Of a stretch of 6,685 nt of DNA, positions 1 to 6,207 are shown in pieces. This stretch comes from CAZPZZ01 sp964591245 (GTDB lineage: Bacteria; Acidobacteriota; Vicinamibacteria; Vicinamibacterales; UBA8438): positions 1-6,685 of the forward strand of contig CAZPZZ010000193.1 in assembly GCA_964591245.1 (NCBI GenBank). Direction: 5' to 3'. Made by a program: the position numbers and the translations under genes. Positions within the stretch are counted from its first letter, which is position 1. Every line of letters begins with the position of its first letter. The notes below the pieces were generated by a model. It was not told the origin of the DNA. It saw nothing but the letters and a program-made list of their open reading frames with translations, and did not search any database.

Positions 1-630
1 CGGATCAAGTGAGATGAATGCAGCGAGTGGTAGGAGTGCCAGGCCCACGAGCATGAGGAGCCCTTGCACAAGATCTGACCAGACCACGGCGAGGAATCCG
101 CCCGTGGAGGTATAGGCCACGACGATGCCAAAGCCGACAAGTGACCCTACGTAGTAGTTCCAGTCGAGGAAACTGGCGAACGCCTTCCCGGTGGCATCGA
201 TCTGTGCGCTGACATAAATCGTGACGAAGAGGGCGAGCGCACCTGCGGCGACAAGCCGCAGGGAGCGGGCGGCGGCGTTGTCGGTGTCCGAGCCGAACCG
301 GCTCATAAGATAGTCTGGAACGGTGATGGCTCCGGCCTGATCCGTGGCACGTTTGAACGGGGAGGCCATCAGAAACCAGGCTGCGCCGACGCCGATTAAC
401 TCGCCGACCACAACCCAGAGAGCGCTGACCCCGACCGCTGCACCTAATCCAGTCAAACCTAGATACAGCCAGGCTGACTCCCCGGTTGCGCGGGCGGAGA
501 AGGCGGCGACCCAGTAGCCGACTTGTTTTCCACCGACGTAGTAGTCGCTGATGGATTTGACTCGCCGCGATGCGAGTATTCCGAGCCACAGCAGTAACCC
601 GAAATAGACTGCAATTACCGCGTAAATCAT
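1..630 (-). CDS. Sodium:solute symporter (SSF family), N-terminal 210 residues, 3' end beyond window
   Basis: This is an inner-membrane Na+-coupled transporter of the SSF (PutP/SGLT) family; the substrate cannot be named. Translation of the minus strand from 630 stays open for 210 codons to the left edge. It shows hydrophobic spans at about residues 2-20, 53-71, 72-90, 123-146, 160-180 and 188-206. Family-like motifs are TGESAWLYLGLTGLG (49-63), FVTIYVSAQIDATGKAF (135-151) and GGFLAVVWSDLVQG (177-190), which resemble the proline-symporter branch. The start is forced: ATG 628-630 is the only start codon after the in-frame TAA just upstream, and the Shine-Dalgarno sequence is weak. It lies 37 nt after the aminotransferase stop, so it is probably co-transcribed and may import that enzyme's substrate (inference). 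The C-terminal half of the transporter is missing because of the window edge. The longest open frame over the same bases is Arg-rich and is not the real gene. Confidence 0.9.
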   Translation of the reverse strand, partial: MIYAVIAVYFGLLLWLGILASRRVKSISDYYVGGKQVGYWVAAFSARATGESAWLYLGLTGLGAAVGVSALWVVVGELIGVGAAWFLMASPFKRATDQAGAITVPDYLMSRFGSDTDNAAARSLRLVAAGALALFVTIYVSAQIDATGKAFASFLDWNYYVGSLVGFGIVVAYTSTGGFLAVVWSDLVQGLLMLVGLALLPLAAFISLDP

Positions 631-667
631 GACGCGTTCGGTCTCATCAGGGTGGACACTCCGCGTC

Positions 668-2068
668 CTAACCGAGGAGTGCTCTTATGGAATTGTTCAG
701 AATCGAGACGGCCTGCTCGAGTTGCTCCTTGGTGATAACGGCTGCAGGTGCGAGTAGGAAGCTATCGGCCTTTACGCGGCTGAAGAGCCCTCGACGAGCA
801 GCCTCCTGCTGGAGGCGAATTCCAAGCGCCTCTGCCGTCGGGAAGTTTTCCTTGGTGGCCCGGTCGGCCACAAGCTCGACGGCGCACATTAGCCCTTTTC
901 CTCGGATATCACCCACGTGCGGGTGATCCGCCAGCGAATCACGGAGCGCGTCCAGGAGCAGCTCTCCTTTTGCCCGGCACTGCTCGGGTAACGCTTCCTC
1001 TTCGATGATGCGAAGGTTGCGCAACGCGACGGCGCAGCCTACCGGATGTCCAGAGTAGGTATAGGCGTGCATCCAAGCACGGCCGTCCTCGTCGAGGGCG
1101 GCCGCAATGGTGTCGCTGATGCCGATTCCGCCGAACGGGATGTAGCCGGATGTGATCGCCTTGGCGAATTGCACGATGTCTGGCTCGATGTTCCAGTGAT
1201 CCAATGCGAAGAGAACACCCGTCCGGCCGAACCCGGTAATTACCTCGTCGGCGACTAACAGCACGTCATATTGATCGCAAATCTCGCGAATGCGCGGAAA
1301 GTAGTCGTCCGGGGGAACGATTACGCCACCCGCGCCTTGCACTGGCTCAGCCAGAAACATGGAGATGGTGTCTGCGCCCTCTCGTAGAATCGCTTGCTCG
1401 AGTTCATTTGCTGCGGCGATCCCGGGACTGACCCCGGGAGGACCGTTGTAGCGATACGGGTAGGGTGACGGAATATGGATGAAGCCTGGCACGCGTGGTT
1501 CGAAGAGAGGCCAGTACGCGGGCAGTCCGGTCGCACTCATGGCCGCCATCGTGACGCCGTGGTACCCCTCGATACGTGAGATGACCTTGGTCTTGTCGGG
1601 TCGGCCACGCAGCTTCCAGTAGGCGCGGGCCATCTTGATACTGCTCTCCGTGGCCTCACCGCCGCCGCTCGTGAAAAAGAACTTGTTGATCGACGGATAG
1701 GTGAGCTCCGCTAAACGTCTTGCCAGCTGGATGGCCGGTCGGTTTGAGCTACCGGTGTACGCCGAGGCGTAAGCGAGCGTTTCGCACTGAGAACGTGCGG
1801 TGTCGGCAAGTTCCCGCCGTCCGTGTCCGGCCAGAACATTCCACAACCCGGCGATGCCATCGATGTATTCTCGTCCGTCGGCGTCAATGAGGAGAGCACC
1901 ACGCCCTTCGATCCAGACCCTGCCCCTCTCATGCGCGTGCGTGTCGTGCAGAGGATGTATCAGGTGGGCCGAGTCCTGTGCGAGTAGCGCCGAGTTGCTA
2001 CTGTCGCGGATGGGGGCAGACGGATCAGAGGTTGCGTCGGGGCCGAAGCCGCTACTGGATGCGGACAT
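668..2068 (-). CDS. Class III PLP-dependent aminotransferase (omega-amino acid:pyruvate transaminase-like)
   Basis: This cytoplasmic fold-type I aminotransferase transfers an amino group, often from an omega-amino acid or amine, to a keto acid such as pyruvate. It has 466 residues from ATG 2066-2068, a normal length for the family. Visible motifs, numbered from that Met: GLWNVLAGHG (74-83), phosphate-binding SGGGEATESS (134-143), YHG (169-171) stacking on PLP, EPVQGAGG (241-248), VADEVITGFGRTG with the pyridine-N Asp274, FAKAITSGY with the Schiff-base Lys303, and YSGHPVG (338-344). The first 30 residues are Ser/Asp/Ala-rich and probably disordered. The start is uncertain: ATG 2077 and TTG 2083 are also in frame, and none has a convincing Shine-Dalgarno. 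I chose ATG 2068 as giving the smallest overlap (17 nt) with the upstream gene; the overlap suggests translational coupling. The exact substrate cannot be read from the sequence, but the symporter downstream fits an uptake-and-transamination pair (inference). Confidence 0.93.
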   Translation of the reverse strand: MSASSSGFGPDATSDPSAPIRDSSNSALLAQDSAHLIHPLHDTHAHERGRVWIEGRGALLIDADGREYIDGIAGLWNVLAGHGRRELADTARSQCETLAYASAYTGSSNRPAIQLARRLAELTYPSINKFFFTSGGGEATESSIKMARAYWKLRGRPDKTKVISRIEGYHGVTMAAMSATGLPAYWPLFEPRVPGFIHIPSPYPYRYNGPPGVSPGIAAANELEQAILREGADTISMFLAEPVQGAGGVIVPPDDYFPRIREICDQYDVLLVADEVITGFGRTGVLFALDHWNIEPDIVQFAKAITSGYIPFGGIGISDTIAAALDEDGRAWMHAYTYSGHPVGCAVALRNLRIIEEEALPEQCRAKGELLLDALRDSLADHPHVGDIRGKGLMCAVELVADRATKENFPTAEALGIRLQQEAARRGLFSRVKADSFLLAPAAVITKEQLEQAVSILNNSIRALLG

Positions 2069-2912
2069 AGGAACCATTTCCAAGACGTCTGAAGGGACCG
2101 CCGTCGACCGAAAATTCGTCGGTCACCCCGAAGGCGGTTTCTGACGTCATCTGCAGGCGCCGTCGCAGAAGATAGACCATTCCGTCGACTTCCACTGGCG
2201 CCGTGAGAAACGTGATGGCAATCGGGCTAGTCCAATTACCGAGGCTGAGCAGGGTGTTTCCATCGGAGAGCTGTTCCCGCCAGACGACCGTCCGATCCGT
2301 TGCATTGACTCCGATGGTCCAGATTTCCTCGTATGCTTCACCAAAGACATTCCCCGTGACCTCCGCCCGAGCGAAGGACGTCGTGGCGATTGGGGTGAAC
2401 GTCACCGTGCCGCTACGGGTGCCGATGCTGAGGGGGGGGAATTCCCCCCCCGTGTACTCAAACTGCCAGCGACCGGTGAAGTAGTTGATGTTCGGTTCGA
2501 CCTGTGGTTGTGGGACGTCGGCCCGACGCTGTCTGGTTAACTGCAGTGAGACGTCGAAGGTGTGATCGCCCAGAGTCAGATGGCCGTCTCCACCAAGTTC
2601 TTGGCCGTCACGTGTCAGGTGATAGGCGAATGACAGCGGACCAAATGCGCTGTCCGTAGCACCTTCAAGTGTTATCTGGTCGTTGTCGGTGACGACTCGA
2701 GTGAGCCGTATCTCCGTGCTGGGTGTAAATCCCGTAACGACGCCGGTTGTTGTGTCATCGTCGGAGACGAGCGTGAGGGTGAGTACGGTGGTGCCACCTC
2801 GCAGATCACCGAGTTCACCGCGCCACGTGCCCTCCCATGCGTCAGGTTGTGCAACCGCCGGCGTACATAGCATGAGGGCGGCCAGTGCGAGCCATCCGAT
2901 TCGTGCACCCAT
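2052..2912 (-). CDS. Exported two-domain beta-rich protein of unknown function
   Basis: I do not recognise a named family. From ATG 2910-2912 the protein has 286 residues. It begins with a signal peptide (Arg4, hydrophobic 6-16, cleavage likely after AVAQ near 22), so it should be periplasmic or secreted. The first domain (about 25-128) starts WEGTWRGELGD and is Thr/Leu/Val-rich with regular alternation, as in beta-barrels. A Pro/Gln linker (131-140) leads to a second domain (about 142-286) that starts FTGRWQFEYTGGEF and ends DEFSVDGGPFRRLGNGSYVRI. That ending recalls DUF1579-like or lipocalin-like beta-barrels; this is a weak resemblance only. An ATG at 2918 is also in frame, but GAGAG at 2921-2925 is 8 nt from the 2912 start and too close to 2918. 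It is the first gene of the run with the aminotransferase and symporter. A 20-bp G/C palindrome lies inside its second domain. Confidence 0.8.
   Translation of the reverse strand: MGARIGWLALAALMLCTPAVAQPDAWEGTWRGELGDLRGGTTVLTLTLVSDDDTTTGVVTGFTPSTEIRLTRVVTDNDQITLEGATDSAFGPLSFAYHLTRDGQELGGDGHLTLGDHTFDVSLQLTRQRRADVPQPQVEPNINYFTGRWQFEYTGGEFPPLSIGTRSGTVTFTPIATTSFARAEVTGNVFGEAYEEIWTIGVNATDRTVVWREQLSDGNTLLSLGNWTSPIAITFLTAPVEVDGMVYLLRRRLQMTSETAFGVTDEFSVDGGPFRRLGNGSYVRIQ
2432..2451. repeat. Perfect 20-bp palindrome with G8 and C8 homopolymer tracts, inside a CDS
   Basis: The bases are eight G, then AATT, then eight C, identical on both strands. It encodes Gly-Gly-Glu-Phe-Pro-Pro (residues 155-160) of the exported two-domain protein, in frame. 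Homopolymers of eight are prone to replication slippage, and a change of one base in either tract would frameshift the gene and truncate it before its C-terminal half. The arms could also form a very strong hairpin in mRNA. Confidence 0.95.
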
Positions 2913-2959
2913 CACCATTGCTCTCGTGTCGATGTGGTCTCAGCGTCTTGAGGATTTCG

Positions 2960-2989
2960 ATTGTAAACGACTACCTGTCTACCTGTCCC
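2960..2989 (-). promoter_or_regulatory. Candidate sigma-70-type promoter for the exported protein/aminotransferase/symporter run
   Basis: On the minus strand, GGGACA (2984-2989, four of six matches to TTGACA) and TACAAT (2960-2965, five of six to TATAAT) are separated by 18 nt. Transcription would start near 2953, leaving a leader of about 40 nt before ATG 2912. This is found by eye only. It is plausible because the gap to the upstream gene is long enough for separate transcription. Confidence 0.35.
2971..2986. repeat. Two tandem copies of an 8-bp unit (CTACCTGT)
   Basis: Two exact adjacent copies, ACAGGTAG on the minus strand, overlap the -35 hexamer and the spacer of the candidate promoter at 2960-2989. 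Their position would suit a repressor or activator site, but the copies may be chance and no regulator is known. Confidence 0.6.
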
Positions 2990-3134
2990 GCCAGCTGCAT
3001 TGTTTCGGAACGCTACAGGCGCTGTGGCGTCGAGTTTCTTCGCAGGTCTTCAACGGCATCTGATAGTCCGTTCCGATATTCGTGCTGCGACGTGATGCCC
3101 GGTGAGACAACCCGGAAATTCAACCCCGCGGCCA

Positions 3135-3193
3135 GCCCTCGTATAGACGAATCACGCGCGCGGCACGCGCGCATCTCTTCGCGATACGAGGGC
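3135..3193. repeat. Nested inverted repeat downstream of the large MBL gene
   Basis: The outer arms GCCCTCGTAT (3135-3144) and ATACGAGGGC (3184-3193) are perfectly complementary over 10 bp. Inside them GCGCGCG (3156-3162) pairs with CGCGCGC (3166-3172) around a 3-nt loop. It lies 33 nt after the stop of the leftward MBL gene, where a transcription terminator would be expected. No U-tract follows on the minus strand, so an intrinsic terminator is not established; an mRNA 3'-end stabilising structure is an alternative. Confidence 0.55.
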
Positions 3194-3225
3194 GTCGGCG
3201 GAAAAGATTTTTCGTGCCGATGACG

Positions 3226-4734
3226 TTATTCTCCTCGTACGCTCCGCAGAAAATCCACGTGCGTGCCGACGAGGCCGTGGACCCCAACATGCCGGGCCAC
3301 GTCAAGGCCGAGTTGCTCGATGTTGAATGCCAAGCTCCTCATACTGTCGTTTGCCTGGGCTGTGGCGGTGCCAGGAGCCGGCGGAGAGTAGAGGTCTGCG
3401 TTGATCAGAATGCGCTCTTCCGGGAGGTGGACGATGAGCATCGTGCCGGCGTGTCCGAGGCGAAGTACCGAATAAATGTCCATCGTCCGTTCATCGTCAC
3501 TCACCGAATGCCGGTCGCTGACGAGTTCCACGCTGGGCACGCGATTCGATGAAAACCAGGGCATGCGGCTAGAAAGAATGTCCGGCTGGAGCGTACGCGT
3601 GCCAGGATGGAGTAAGACGTCGTTGTAGTAGTCTTCGTTCGCGGCGTGGGTGATCAGCGTCGCGCTTTGGGCGACGTACGTCCGCAACCCGCCTGCATGG
3701 TCGGCGTGATGGTGGGTGTTCACGACATACCGGATTGGCTTGTCTGGAATCACCTGGCGGACTTCCGCGATGACGGCCGATGACCGGGCTTCGTTCTGAG
3801 GAGCTTCGACGACGGCCACGAAATCATTGAATTCGACGGCGACGCTGTGGTGCGTTCCTCCTGAGATGCGCCACACCCCATCGGCCATCTCTGTTGACCG
3901 AACGACGACGGGAGGAACGGTCGCTGCCTGCACGTTGTCAGGAACCGTCACCGGCCCGACTGCCGCGTTTGGCACAGCGTTGGCGACTCTAATCTCCATC
4001 GAGTTGTGCCCCGGATGGATTCTTGGGTCTCCCTGGTGAGAGTGGAGGATTGTGGGCAACATGAAGTCGCCGAATACCCGGTATTCTGTGTAGCGATGGT
4101 CATAGATCATGTCGCCGAAAATCGGGTGTGGTACCCAGGTCAGAACGCGCTCGACGTGATGGTCTTCGTTGATAGTACCGTTGACGCGAAAGCGGTTCAT
4201 TGCCGTGAAGGACACGATAATCAGCTCTCGACCCTCAAGCTGGAGCGTTACCGCTGATGCATCGTCGGCGGCGGCGGCGGCCTTTAGGAATCCATGCGGG
4301 CTCATCCAGATGTCAAGCTGTCGAACCTCAGCATTTGCCGGTTGCGGTGTTGCGGTCTCGCCGTTCAGGGCCCAGCTATTCTGCCCGCTGGTAACCAGCG
4401 TTCGTGTTTGTTCACCGACGATAGGAGCTCCGCCGCCGAGGGGCGGGTAGTCTCCTTGGCGCCGCGTGTAGGATTCGGTTGAGGTGCCGTTCGCGTAGTC
4501 AATCGAGCGCGTATATTCAGGGACTTCAAAACGCGGCCAGTCATCGTTTGGAGTGTGGCTTTGCCCCACGTTCGTGATCCAGCCGGCCCCAGAATATTGG
4601 ATGCTGCGGAGGCTCTCCGGATCTCCCATTGCCTCTCCGGCGGACTGCAGCACACTCGCAACGTCCTGAGCCCCGGCCGGCGCGGCCATCAGTAGAGTGG
4701 TGGTCGTGACAAAGACGAAAAATTTTTGCAACAT
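3226..4734 (-). CDS. Exported metallo-beta-lactamase-fold hydrolase with an extra N-terminal domain
   Basis: The protein has 502 residues from ATG 4732-4734. This start follows AGGAGG by 5 nt and begins a clear signal peptide (FFVFVTTTTLLMAAPAGAQ, cleavage near 23); a longer frame to 4812 lacks these. Residues about 24-270 form a Trp/Tyr-rich, probably beta-stranded domain that I cannot name. Residues about 275-502 are the MBL domain, with the complete metal-ligand set: HHHADH (His341, His343, Asp345, His346), His428 in LGHAGT, Asp447 in NADLY and His486 in GVHG. It therefore should be an active di-zinc hydrolase in the periplasm; the substrate is unknown. The length and the extra domain argue against a simple beta-lactamase. 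A candidate promoter lies just upstream, and the gene diverges from the WGDPNIQGVW gene. The reading frame after TAA stays open for 70 codons. Confidence 0.9.
   Translation of the reverse strand: MLQKFFVFVTTTTLLMAAPAGAQDVASVLQSAGEAMGDPESLRSIQYSGAGWITNVGQSHTPNDDWPRFEVPEYTRSIDYANGTSTESYTRRQGDYPPLGGGAPIVGEQTRTLVTSGQNSWALNGETATPQPANAEVRQLDIWMSPHGFLKAAAAADDASAVTLQLEGRELIIVSFTAMNRFRVNGTINEDHHVERVLTWVPHPIFGDMIYDHRYTEYRVFGDFMLPTILHSHQGDPRIHPGHNSMEIRVANAVPNAAVGPVTVPDNVQAATVPPVVVRSTEMADGVWRISGGTHHSVAVEFNDFVAVVEAPQNEARSSAVIAEVRQVIPDKPIRYVVNTHHHADHAGGLRTYVAQSATLITHAANEDYYNDVLLHPGTRTLQPDILSSRMPWFSSNRVPSVELVSDRHSVSDDERTMDIYSVLRLGHAGTMLIVHLPEERILINADLYSPPAPGTATAQANDSMRSLAFNIEQLGLDVARHVGVHGLVGTHVDFLRSVRGE
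4266..4280. repeat. Five CGG trinucleotide repeats within the MBL gene
   Basis: On the coding strand the run reads as consecutive GCC codons and gives the Ala run at residues 152-156 of the 502-aa MBL protein. It lies in the N-terminal domain, away from the metal site, so length variation would keep the frame and probably be tolerated. Confidence 0.7.
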
Positions 4735-4739
4735 CGATA

Positions 4740-4745
4740 CCTCCT
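4740..4745 (-). promoter_or_regulatory. Shine-Dalgarno sequence deciding the start of the 502-aa MBL protein
   Basis: AGGAGG on the minus strand is 5 nt from ATG 4732-4734. It supports this start over the in-frame upstream starts, which would add 26 residues in front of the signal peptide. Confidence 0.85.
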
Positions 4746-4768
4746 CATGCGAAGCGAATGCGGAGAGG

Positions 4769-4798
4769 ATGATAGTCCTACACATGCGACGCGGACAA
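4769..4798 (-). promoter_or_regulatory. Candidate sigma-70-type promoter for the 502-aa MBL gene
   Basis: On the minus strand TTGTCC (4793-4798, four of six to consensus) and TATCAT (4769-4774, five of six) are 18 nt apart. A start near 4762 would leave a leader of about 28 nt containing the AGGAGG site. Match by eye only. Confidence 0.3.
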
Positions 4799-5000
4799 GA
4801 CGGTGCCTCCAATTAAAATGATGAAAGAGAGCTACGGGACCTGGAACACGGGCTGTGGTTTGCGCTGGAATCGCGTGGCAAGAGTCGTTCAGCAAGACAC
4901 TTGTTCACGTCGCAGGGGGATGTGGCCGGCCATTCAGGCGGGAAGGTCACGTGTGTTGATTTTGGGCCGATCGGTCTGTTGAACGTGTCACGGCCCCGCG

Positions 5001-5016
5001 TGGCACGAGCCTTGCG
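5001..5016 (+). promoter_or_regulatory. Sigma-54 (RpoN) -24/-12 promoter of the WGDPNIQGVW gene
   Basis: TGGCACG (5001-5007), four bases, then TTGC (5012-5015) match the sigma-54 consensus TGGCACG-N4-TTGCW except for the last base (G at 5016 instead of A/T). The GG and GC dinucleotides have the correct spacing. Transcription would begin near 5026, about 80 nt before ATG 5105. The element lies in an intergenic region and points at the gene. Expression would require RpoN and an AAA+ enhancer-binding activator, neither of which is encoded in the window. Confidence 0.7.
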
Positions 5017-5092
5017 CGCGAGTTCGATCGCGGACATCATGTGCGGTAAATGAATACTTGGGTTGGGGGTGCAGCCTCCGGCTACGCAAATA

Positions 5093-5098
5093 AAGGAG
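5093..5098 (+). promoter_or_regulatory. Shine-Dalgarno sequence deciding the start of the WGDPNIQGVW protein
   Basis: AAGGAG ends 6 nt before ATG 5105-5107. It favours this start over the in-frame TTG at 5063, which would put 14 polar residues in front and has no such site. Confidence 0.85.
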
Positions 5099-5104
5099 AA
5101 GTTC

Positions 5105-6145
5105 ATGAATCTTGTGTGTCTCTCCGTCGTGCCGAATCCTCCCCGGGCGTCAGTGTTGTTTAGGCACGTCGGCGCTCTCGTCTTGGGTAGTGTCCTGCTG
5201 TGGGCGCCAGCCTTCGCGGTGGCGCAGTCCACGGCATCGGTTTCTCCGACACCGTGGGGTGACCCCAACATTCAAGGTGTTTGGAACAATGCCACCCTGA
5301 CGCCGCTGCAGCGCCCCGAGGCATTGGGTACTCAGGAATTTCATTCGGAGGAGGAGGCGGTCAGCTTGGCGCAGCAGACCGCGGAACGTAACGAGCGACT
5401 TTTGGGATCTCCGGCCCAGAGGACCGAGGCAGGCGGCAGTGTCGGGGCCTACAACAATTTCTGGATGGAGCGGGGTACGTCCGTCGTCTCGAGTCGCCGC
5501 ACGTCGATTATCGTTGATCCGGAAGACGGTCGTTTCCCCCCGCTGACGCCAGAAGCTGAGGCGAGGTTGACCTCGCCGGCGGCTGAGCGCCTCGCGGCCG
5601 TTCGCGGAGGGCGCGTGCCGGCGGATTCCTGGGAGCAATTGGATTTAGGGGATCGCTGTCTGTGGTACCGCGGGATTCCTTCGTTTCCCACGGGTTACAA
5701 CAACAACTACCATATCGTCCAGACGCCAGATTTTGTCGCGATTCTGCAGGAGCATATCCACGACGTGCGTTTTATCCCGCTCGATGGTCGACCCCATATA
5801 CCGGCGGCCATTCGTCAATATGCTGGCGATTCCCGGGGGCGTTGGGAGGGAGATACGCTCGTAGTTGAGACGACGCACTTCAATGACAGAGCCTTCATCA
5901 GGAACTTCAATGGGAATCTCAGTAGGGAATTGCACGTCGTCGAGAGGTTCCGGCGAGCGGGACCTGACGTACTGGATTACGAGTTTACGGTGAGCGATCC
6001 CGCAACGTGGACGGCACCGTGGAGTGGCTCTCTTCCGATGAATACAAGTGAGGGGCCAATGTTTGAATACGCCTGTCACGAAGGCAATTACGGGTTGACC
6101 AATATTCTCGTCGGGTCCCGGGCTCAGGACGACGGTGCGCGGTAA
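5105..6145 (+). CDS. Exported protein of the 'WGDPNIQGVW' type, function unknown
   Basis: The protein has 346 residues. A signal peptide with a longer than usual N-region (Arg14, Arg20) has its hydrophobic core at about 22-38 and likely cleavage after AVA-40. The mature protein starts with WGDPNIQGVWNN (51-62), followed by a charged helical part (82-100), a Pro-rich segment around RFPPLTPEAEARL, DRCLWYRGIPS (183-193), DSRGRWEGDTLVVETTHFN (242-260) and the C-terminal EYACHEGNYGLTNIL (321-335). From memory this pattern recurs in many exported acidobacterial and related proteins annotated only as hypothetical; no activity is established. It has two Cys in the mature part (185, 324), which could form a disulfide in the periplasm (inference). 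The gene follows a sigma-54 element and is probably co-transcribed with the B3-like MBL gene 62 bp downstream, since no terminator lies between. Confidence 0.85.
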   Translation: MNLVCLSVVPNPPRASVLFRHVGALVLGSVLLWAPAFAVAQSTASVSPTPWGDPNIQGVWNNATLTPLQRPEALGTQEFHSEEEAVSLAQQTAERNERLLGSPAQRTEAGGSVGAYNNFWMERGTSVVSSRRTSIIVDPEDGRFPPLTPEAEARLTSPAAERLAAVRGGRVPADSWEQLDLGDRCLWYRGIPSFPTGYNNNYHIVQTPDFVAILQEHIHDVRFIPLDGRPHIPAAIRQYAGDSRGRWEGDTLVVETTHFNDRAFIRNFNGNLSRELHVVERFRRAGPDVLDYEFTVSDPATWTAPWSGSLPMNTSEGPMFEYACHEGNYGLTNILVGSRAQDDGAR

Positions 6146-6196
6146 CCCGTAACTGGCACTACAGCAATTGGTGCGGACGCGCGTCATGGCGGGAGT

Positions 6197-6201
6197 GGAG
6201 G
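6197..6201 (+). promoter_or_regulatory. Shine-Dalgarno sequence deciding the start of the B3-like MBL gene
   Basis: GGAGG ends 6 nt before ATG 6208-6210. Nearby ATGs at 6186 and 6213 are in other frames, so this site fixes the start of the signal-peptide-bearing frame. Confidence 0.8.
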
Positions 6202-6207
6202 TGTGGC

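Larger units (their letters stand above)
2913..3225. other. Intergenic region between the large MBL gene and the exported-protein operon
   Basis: This 313-bp gap holds the candidate promoter and tandem 8-mers at its left end, and a nested inverted repeat at 3135-3193. The frame of the upstream MBL gene also stays open past its TAA for 70 more codons, to TAG at 3013-3015. Within that stretch ATG 3172-3174 would give a 53-codon small ORF, preceded directly by GAAGAG but without proper Shine-Dalgarno spacing. I do not call it a gene. No tRNA or recognisable RNA element was seen. Confidence 0.6.
4735..5104. other. Divergent regulatory region between the two transcription blocks
   Basis: These 370 bp separate the leftward MBL gene from the rightward WGDPNIQGVW gene. 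They hold a candidate sigma-70-type promoter (minus, 4769-4798), an A+T-richer patch near 4809-4828, short palindromes TGGCCGGCCA (4922-4931) and CACGTG (4948-4953), the sigma-54 element at 5001-5015, and the Shine-Dalgarno at 5093-5098. The palindromes lie within about 80 bp upstream of the sigma-54 element, where enhancer-binding proteins act, but no known site was recognised. No RNA gene was seen. Confidence 0.6.

Noticed and set aside
5..589. Long open frame on the minus strand over the symporter region
   Set aside because: Its product is dominated by Arg with no family resemblance, while another minus-strand frame from ATG 630 gives a clear SSF transporter with membrane spans.
1484..1500. 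TGGCACG resembling a second sigma-54 -24 element
   Set aside because: It lies inside the aminotransferase gene on the opposite strand and lacks the TTGC -12 element at the required spacing.
4735..4812. Longer start for the 502-aa MBL protein
   Set aside because: The 26 extra residues would precede a well-formed signal peptide, and the AGGAGG site points to ATG 4734.
4818..4982. Possible 54-codon small gene on the plus strand in the divergent region
   Set aside because: There is no Shine-Dalgarno, the product is Arg-rich and unlike any family I know, and it overlaps the likely activator-binding region of the sigma-54 promoter.
5063..5104. TTG start at 5063 for the WGDPNIQGVW protein
   Set aside because: The AAGGAG site at 5093-5098 lies inside this extension and points to ATG 5105, which starts the signal peptide.
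4813..5271. Minus-strand open frame across the divergent region
   Set aside because: It overlaps the start of the clear exported-protein gene and the sigma-54 element, and its product has no recognisable domain.
6146..6207. Terminator or separate promoter between the WGDPNIQGVW gene and the B3-like gene
   Set aside because: Only a 4-bp stem can be drawn, with no T-run, and no promoter hexamers were recognised; co-transcription is simpler.
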